NCBI GenBank assembly: GCA_900316385.1
Contig: ONCP01000001.1
Coordinates: 91,431 to 155,430, forward strand
Source of the DNA: an uncultured Eubacteriales bacterium
Lineage (GTDB): Bacteria; Bacillota; Clostridia; Oscillospirales; Acutalibacteraceae
Direction: 5' to 3'
Length of the DNA: 64,000 nt
This document shows positions 60,481 through 64,000 of this stretch, piece by piece. The notes under the pieces are model-generated. The model did no database searches. It saw only the letters and a program-made list of their open reading frames with translations, and was not told the origin of the DNA. Numbering within the stretch: the stretch's first letter is position 1; each line of letters starts with the position of its first letter. Made by a program: the position numbers and the translations under genes.

Positions 60481-60542
60481 CATATAACTGTTGTTATTTA
60501 GCGGAAAATATGGTATAATTATAGAGTAAAGGCGGTGAGAAA

Positions 60543-61619
60543 ATGAGCGATAAAATTCCATTCGATTTTGACGAATATATCCGTCAGAGCGAGCCTGACA
60601 AACAGCAAAAGGGTTATATATGGCAGACAGCTATCGGTTTACAGGACGTTGACGGTCTGAAACCGTCCGAATACTTAATTGAGACTGCGAAAAAGAATAT
60701 TGACGGCGACATCACTCTCGAAGAAGCCAACGAGCTGATTCACAGCTACTATAAGAGCAAAATCGCGAGGATTGACACAGAAAGCCGTACAGAAGAAGCG
60801 GACAAGGTTTCTGCTCGTATTGCTCAGATTCTCTCCGAAGACGCATTTGTTTTCTCCCCTAATCAGTTGATTTCCATTCATCGCAGGCTGTTTGACGGCA
60901 TTTATAAATTTGCGGGTACAATCCGTGATTATAACATTTTAAAACAGGAATGGATACTGAAAGGCAAATCGGTTGTATACGCGGGTGCGGATACTATCAA
61001 AGATACTTTGAACTATGATTTTGATTTGGAGAAAAAATTCGATTACAGCACTCTCGGCATAGATGAGAGCATTAAACACATCGCCGGATTTATCGCGAAT
61101 ATGTGGCAGATCCATCCCTTTGGTGAGGGTAACACCAGAGCCACCGCTGTATTCGCAATCAAATATCTTCGCTCTCTTGGATTTGATGTTGCAAATACTC
61201 TTTTTGCCGACAATTCGTGGTATTTTAGAAACGCTCTTGTAAGAGCGAATTACGCTGATATTCAAAATGGCATTTACGAGGATAAAAGCTATCTTGAAAA
61301 GTTTTTCAGGAATCTTATTCTCGGCGAAAAGAACGAGATGAAAAACCGATATCTGTTAATCGGAGCGGATTTATCGATGACTGAAAAAATCGGCGATAAC
61401 AAAAAAATCGGCGATAAAAAATCGGCGATAAATACACGGACAAAACAGGCGATACTCGAGTATATGAAAGACAAGGAGTTTGTGAGAGCGCATGATGTTG
61501 CCGAAGCAATCAACCTTAAACCGTCACGCACCAGAGACTACCTTGGAGAGTTAGTAAAGAAAGATTTAATTATCGCCGAGGGCTCTAATCGAAACAGAAT
61601 ATATAAACTGAAAAAATAA
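60543..61619 (+). CDS. Fic family AMP-transferase-like protein with wHTH tail
   Basis: 358 residues. The Fic core (about 105-260) has HPFGEGNTRA (191-200), the HPFxxGNxR active-site motif. The N-terminal 100 residues (ITLEEANELIHSYY, SRTEEADKVSARI) resemble the antitoxin-like helices of VbhA-type class I or self-inhibited Fic proteins. A C-terminal winged helix (about 290-358) follows an unusual short tandem, KIGDNKKIGDKKSAI. It transfers AMP or another nucleotide moiety to proteins. Promoter TTGTTA-17-TATAAT lies at about 60495-60523. It sits alone between repeat copies C and D. Confidence 0.9.
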   Translation: MSDKIPFDFDEYIRQSEPDKQQKGYIWQTAIGLQDVDGLKPSEYLIETAKKNIDGDITLEEANELIHSYYKSKIARIDTESRTEEADKVSARIAQILSEDAFVFSPNQLISIHRRLFDGIYKFAGTIRDYNILKQEWILKGKSVVYAGADTIKDTLNYDFDLEKKFDYSTLGIDESIKHIAGFIANMWQIHPFGEGNTRATAVFAIKYLRSLGFDVANTLFADNSWYFRNALVRANYADIQNGIYEDKSYLEKFFRNLILGEKNEMKNRYLLIGADLSMTEKIGDNKKIGDKKSAINTRTKQAILEYMKDKEFVRAHDVAEAINLKPSRTRDYLGELVKKDLIIAEGSNRNRIYKLKK

Positions 61620-61638
61620 CCGCTGACATATTCAGCGG

Positions 61639-61665
61639 TAATCTTTGATTACAGCATATCAAATA
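61639..61665 (+). repeat. Island dispersed repeat, copy D (after fic)
   Basis: ATCTTTGATTACAGC at 61641-61655, then ATATCAAATACGG. It begins 20 bases after the fic stop. Confidence 0.8.
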
Positions 61666-61712
61666 CGGTTAGAAATATTGATTTTCTATGGTGAAATATG
61701 GGGTAAACAATT

Positions 61713-62231
61713 ATGTGGATAAAACTTAATCTGGATGGAATTGATTTTCACTTTCAAATAACGGGTTATCAAAAAAGTAATCGTGATAATTGGGACGAAC
61801 AGTGGTGTAAAGTAGATGTAACACTTCAAAGTCCTAATTGGATAGACTATCATATCTCATCGGACATTTTGCTTTCATGCGAGGTTGAAGAACTCCGAGA
61901 TAATATTGAGAAATTGATTCAAGACTTATTGACAGAACAAGAAGAACTTGAGTTTATCGAACCTGATTTAACTTTCGTTCTAAATCCCAAAAAGGATTTA
62001 CGCGACTCCGGAAGGTATTCTTATATTGATCTGGAACACGAAATAGTGGATATTTATGCGGATTTGCATGTTCACTTTTGGAATGGGGGACTCACAGCAA
62101 ACTATATTTCTCTTTGTTTTGATAGATCTGATTTAGAAAAGCTATTGGTTTATCTTCGCTTGACAACAAATCTTCTTACCGAACAGTCTCCGGAAGTTCA
62201 GGATTTGTTTGGAAGAGACATACTGAGATAG
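61713..62231 (+). CDS. Hypothetical protein, immunity-protein-like
   Basis: 172 residues, soluble, acidic. Blocks such as DNWDEQWCKVDVTL, DILLSCEVEELRDNIEKL and EFIEPDLTFVLN recall the WapI-like immunity protein family, but the resemblance is weak. No ribosome site of note. The last gene before the right end of the island. Could be an orphan immunity gene. Confidence 0.65.
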   Translation: MWIKLNLDGIDFHFQITGYQKSNRDNWDEQWCKVDVTLQSPNWIDYHISSDILLSCEVEELRDNIEKLIQDLLTEQEELEFIEPDLTFVLNPKKDLRDSGRYSYIDLEHEIVDIYADLHVHFWNGGLTANYISLCFDRSDLEKLLVYLRLTTNLLTEQSPEVQDLFGRDILR

Positions 62232-62239
62232 TGTTTCTC

Positions 62240-62258
62240 TTGACCACATACCCGACCA
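62240..62258 (+). repeat. Possible integrase arm-type site, right end
   Basis: TTGACCACATACCCGACCA, 17 of 19 bases identical to 37772-37790, same orientation. Confidence 0.45.
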
Positions 62259-62373
62259 TATCGCCGTCCGGAGCACTTGGAAACAGTGCAGGCAAGAGCG
62301 CTGAACAGCAAGTTTTGCGGAACGGAAACCACTATATGTTGTTGTATGGAATTATTATCAGACTATTCTGTTT

Positions 62374-62383
62374 CTTTGGGAGC
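62374..62383. other. attR core
   Basis: CTTTGGGAGC, the right copy of the island direct repeat, abutting the tRNA-Pro 3' half. Confidence 0.85.
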
Positions 62384-62419
62384 AGGATGTCGGGGGTTCA
62401 AGTCCCTTCACTCCGACCA
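62384..62419 (+). pseudogene. 3' half of split tRNA-Pro (TGG)
   Basis: AGGATGTCGGGGGTTCAAGT then CCCTTCACTCCGACCA: 3' anticodon stem, variable loop, T-arm, acceptor and CCA. It completes the 5' half at 37627-37666. Confidence 0.9.
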
Positions 62420-62420
62420 T

Positions 62421-62465
62421 AATAGTTTAGGGGAATATCCTTGACGGATATTCCCCTAAACTATT
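62421..62465. terminator. Terminator downstream of tRNA-Pro
   Basis: Perfect 20-bp stem (62421-62440 with 62446-62465; AATAGTTTAG arms) and loop TTGAC. It belonged to the original tRNA-Pro transcript. Confidence 0.85.
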
Positions 62466-62481
62466 AAAATCAAGCAACGGA

Positions 62482-62811
62482 GAAGTGAAGAGACTCGAAC
62501 AGGGCGTGCCGAGGAATAAGCGACAGCGAATTCCGAAGGTGAAAACGCTTCGGGGAAGCGTTTTCAGCCCGCCGCGCAGATGAAACAGATAGCTCCGCAC
62601 ACACCGCAACAAGCGAGGAGGAAGTTATAGAAAGCTGAAGGTACTTCAGAACAGGCTGTGCCGAGCCATAAGCGAGAGCGAATGGCGAAGGTAAAAACAG
62701 TCCTGAGGACTGTTTTTAAGCCGCCGAGATCAACAAAGTTATCCACTCAAACACGCCGCCGAAAACGAGCAGTAAGGGAAGAAAAGAAGGAAGGTACTTC
62801 ACTCCGACCAT
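62482..62811. repeat. tRNA-tail-derived repeats
   Basis: Two related units: 62482-62580, with an inverted T-arm-like start (GAAGTGAAGAGACTCGAAC) and hairpin GAAAACGCTT/AAGCGTTTTC; and 62637-62730, with hairpin AAAAACAGTCC/GGACTGTTTTT. At 62797-62811 CTTCACTCCGACCAT repeats the tRNA-Pro 3' tail. Both units share CGAAGGT and a GCCGCCG-like end. No gene is seen from here to 62988. Confidence 0.75.
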
Positions 62812-62988
62812 ATTAACACGACGATTTAACGGACTGTTTTTATGCCGACCTCGCGCGGCGCTATGGACAACTCCGCGTGAATCTGATATGATAACAATGA
62901 AGAGTCAATAGGCGGTAATTATCTAAATCCAGCGACGTGATACGATTTCCGTTTGATTTGAATACCAAAAGAAACTCGGAGGCGTAAA

Positions 62989-63462
62989 ATGAGAAGAAAC
63001 GAACGCGAAATAACGGACAGTCAGGCTATTGAGCTTTTTATTTCCGAACAGCGGATAATGAGGGTAGGAATTATTGATGACGGAGAGGTGTATATCGTGC
63101 CTGTCAATTACGGATTCAAAACAGAAAACGGTGAATACACCTTCTATTTTCACGGCGCGAAGGCGGGTAGGAAGTATTCGCTCGCGCAGTCAAAGCCGAA
63201 AGTCGGATTTGAGATAGACGGAGAATACACGCTGCTGCCTGCCGAAAAAGCCTGCGGCTATTCCGCGCGTTATAAAAGCGTCATCGGCAACGGCGAGCTT
63301 TCTGTCGTTTATGATCAAGAGGAAAAAACAGAAGCGCTCAATTGCCTGATGAAGCAGCTCACAGGGAAGAGCGGTTTTTCGTACGAGGAAAAAACACTTA
63401 GTAATACTGCGGTTTTTAAAATCAAGGTCGAGAAGCTCTCGTGCAAGGCGAAAGAAAGATAG
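62989..63462 (+). CDS. Pyridoxamine 5'-phosphate oxidase-family flavin-binding protein
   Basis: 157 residues with the split beta-barrel pattern of NimA/PNPOx-like proteins: ERIMRVGIIDDGEVYIVPVNYGF near residue 22, FYFHGAKAGRKYSLAQSKPKVGFEI near 55, and YSVIGNGEL-like (KSVIGNGEL) near 96. Likely binds FMN or F420-like cofactor; substrate unknown. Outside the island. Confidence 0.88.
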   Translation: MRRNEREITDSQAIELFISEQRIMRVGIIDDGEVYIVPVNYGFKTENGEYTFYFHGAKAGRKYSLAQSKPKVGFEIDGEYTLLPAEKACGYSARYKSVIGNGELSVVYDQEEKTEALNCLMKQLTGKSGFSYEEKTLSNTAVFKIKVEKLSCKAKER

Positions 63463-63491
63463 ATCACACCGCAATAATTCATAAAGGAACG

Positions 63492-63536
63492 ATGAAAATG
63501 TCACATACACATTTCAAGCAGCTGGGCGAAAAATGA
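63492..63536 (+). CDS. Possible 14-codon leader peptide
   Basis: ATG at 63492 after AAAGGAACG opens MKMSHTHFKQLGEK and a stop at 63534-63536, 12 bases before the methyltransferase start. It may be a translational leader or a chance frame. Confidence 0.25.
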   Translation: MKMSHTHFKQLGEK

Positions 63537-63548
63537 GGAGGAGCTTTT

Positions 63549-64000
63549 TTGAATTCACAATCCATAGATAAGGGCAACGATTTTGATTTTGGCAGAACAT
63601 CCGCGGAATATTCCGAGTACAGGGATATCTATCCCAAGGATATGTACGACAAGCTGATTTCGTTTGGTATCGGGAAAAAGGGACAAAAAATCCTCGACCT
63701 CGGCAGCGGTACTGCTGTTCTTCCCGTTAATCTTTGCCATACGGGAGCGCTATTCTTTGCCACCGATATTTCCGAAAACCAAGTGAAGCACGGCAGACTG
63801 ATCGTTGATAAAAAGGAAATCGACAACATTAGCTTCAGGGTTTGCTCCGCTGAGGAAACAGGCTTTGAGGATAACAGCTTTGACGTTGTAACGGCGGTTC
63901 AGTGCTTTCAGTATTTTGACGCCGAGAAGGCTGCGGCTGAAATATTCCGCGTGTTGAAGCCGCAGGGCTTGTTTTGCAAGATATTTATGGATTGGCTGCC
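63549..64000 (+). CDS. Class I SAM-dependent methyltransferase, N-terminal part (runs off window)
   Basis: TTG start at 63549 with GAGGAGG upstream. The visible 150 residues contain motif I ILDLGSGTAVLP, post-I acidic FATDISENQV, and motif II/III SFDVVTAVQCFQYFD and FRVLKPQGLF, of the UbiE/Met_Bio type. The substrate is unknown; the 3' end lies outside the window. Confidence 0.88.
   Translation, partial: MNSQSIDKGNDFDFGRTSAEYSEYRDIYPKDMYDKLISFGIGKKGQKILDLGSGTAVLPVNLCHTGALFFATDISENQVKHGRLIVDKKEIDNISFRVCSAEETGFEDNSFDVVTAVQCFQYFDAEKAAAEIFRVLKPQGLFCKIFMDWL

Larger units (their letters stand above)
37657..62383. mobile_element. ~24.7-kb integrated genomic island splitting tRNA-Pro
   Basis: Bounded by 10-bp direct repeats CTTTGGGAGC (37657-37666 and 62374-62383), the attL and attR cores, which lie in the anticodon loop and 3' stem of a tRNA-Pro gene. 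Two tyrosine recombinases, an excisionase-like gene and an HTH initiator-like gene are inside. Cargo: IetAS-like pair, kinase-Nudix/HD/PARG module, HipA-like fusion, restriction-methylation cluster and Fic protein. Parts are clearly more AT-rich than the flanks. No relaxase or type IV secretion gene was recognised, so it is integrative but not obviously self-transmissible. It supplies its own tRNA-Pro. Confidence 0.88.

Noticed and set aside
41923..61665. Integron with attC cassettes
   Set aside because: The repeats have no attC-like imperfect palindrome and the recombinases lack the IntI-specific insertion as far as can be seen; cassette-like behaviour remains possible by another mechanism.
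37627..62419. Functional trans-spliced or intron-containing tRNA-Pro
   Set aside because: The gap is 24.7 kb of genes with integrase and direct repeats; bacterial trans-spliced tRNAs are not known and an intact replacement tRNA is present.
62231..62422. 63-codon ORF across the right island end
   Set aside because: It reads through the attR core and the tRNA-Pro 3' half; no ribosome site.

Overview
The window comes from a low- to mid-GC Gram-positive anaerobe of the class Clostridia, most likely a Ruminococcus-like member of the Oscillospiraceae. Support for this: the Firmicutes-type adk-map-KOW-infA-rpmJ-rpsM-rpsK-rpsD-rpoA-rplQ order, strong AAGGAGG ribosome binding sites, lipobox lipoproteins, a class C sortase pilus locus, a starch-binding/fibro-slime type surface protein, and DUF6465, CpXC and YolD/UmuC families. 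The species assignment is inference; no rRNA gene is present.

Layout. 1-4631: end of the ribosomal superoperon, closed by a terminator. 4640-4961 and 11368-11612: two arrays of one ~100-bp intergenic repeat in opposite orientations. 4997-12162: small conserved proteins, a secreted papain-like protein, the AzlCD branched-chain amino acid exporter, an EamA permease and a Lys/Ala-rich DUF6465 protein. 12502-20274: WYL regulator, zinc-ribbon membrane protein, lipid kinase, HAD phosphatase, cyclophilin lipoprotein, S1 protein, CobW GTPase and a secreted nuclease. 20289-22214: SOS-type YolD/UmuC unit with a frameshifted polymerase and a LexA-like box. 22540-30528: pilus operon (giant tip adhesin, major pilin, two sortases). 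30567-37481: CPBP protease, an unusual adenosine deaminase-SLOG fusion, tRNA-Val, a MutS-like ATPase, Bcp peroxiredoxin and a VanY-type lipoprotein.

37657-62383 is a ~24.7-kb integrated genomic island. It sits in the anticodon arm of a tRNA-Pro(TGG) gene and has split it: the 5' half is at 37627-37666 and the 3' half at 62384-62419, with the 10-bp core CTTTGGGAGC at both junctions. The island carries a complete, different tRNA-Pro(TGG) at 37817-37893 that can replace the broken one. It encodes two adjacent tyrosine recombinases, an excisionase-like protein, a replication-initiator-like HTH protein and a ribbon-helix-helix protein. Its cargo is mostly defence or conflict genes: an IetAS-like AAA ATPase/subtilase pair, a kinase-Nudix/HD/PARG-like module, an HTH-HipA kinase fusion under a perfect 30-bp palindrome, a C-protein/C5-methyltransferase/Vsr/Z1/two-PLD restriction cluster, and a Fic protein. 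Four copies of a ~30-bp repeat, one overlapping the integrase stop codon, mark module edges. A riboswitch-like RNA with a terminator precedes a 90-residue orphan gene.

After the island: tRNA-tail-derived repeats, a flavin-binding PNPOx-like protein, and a SAM methyltransferase that runs off the window.
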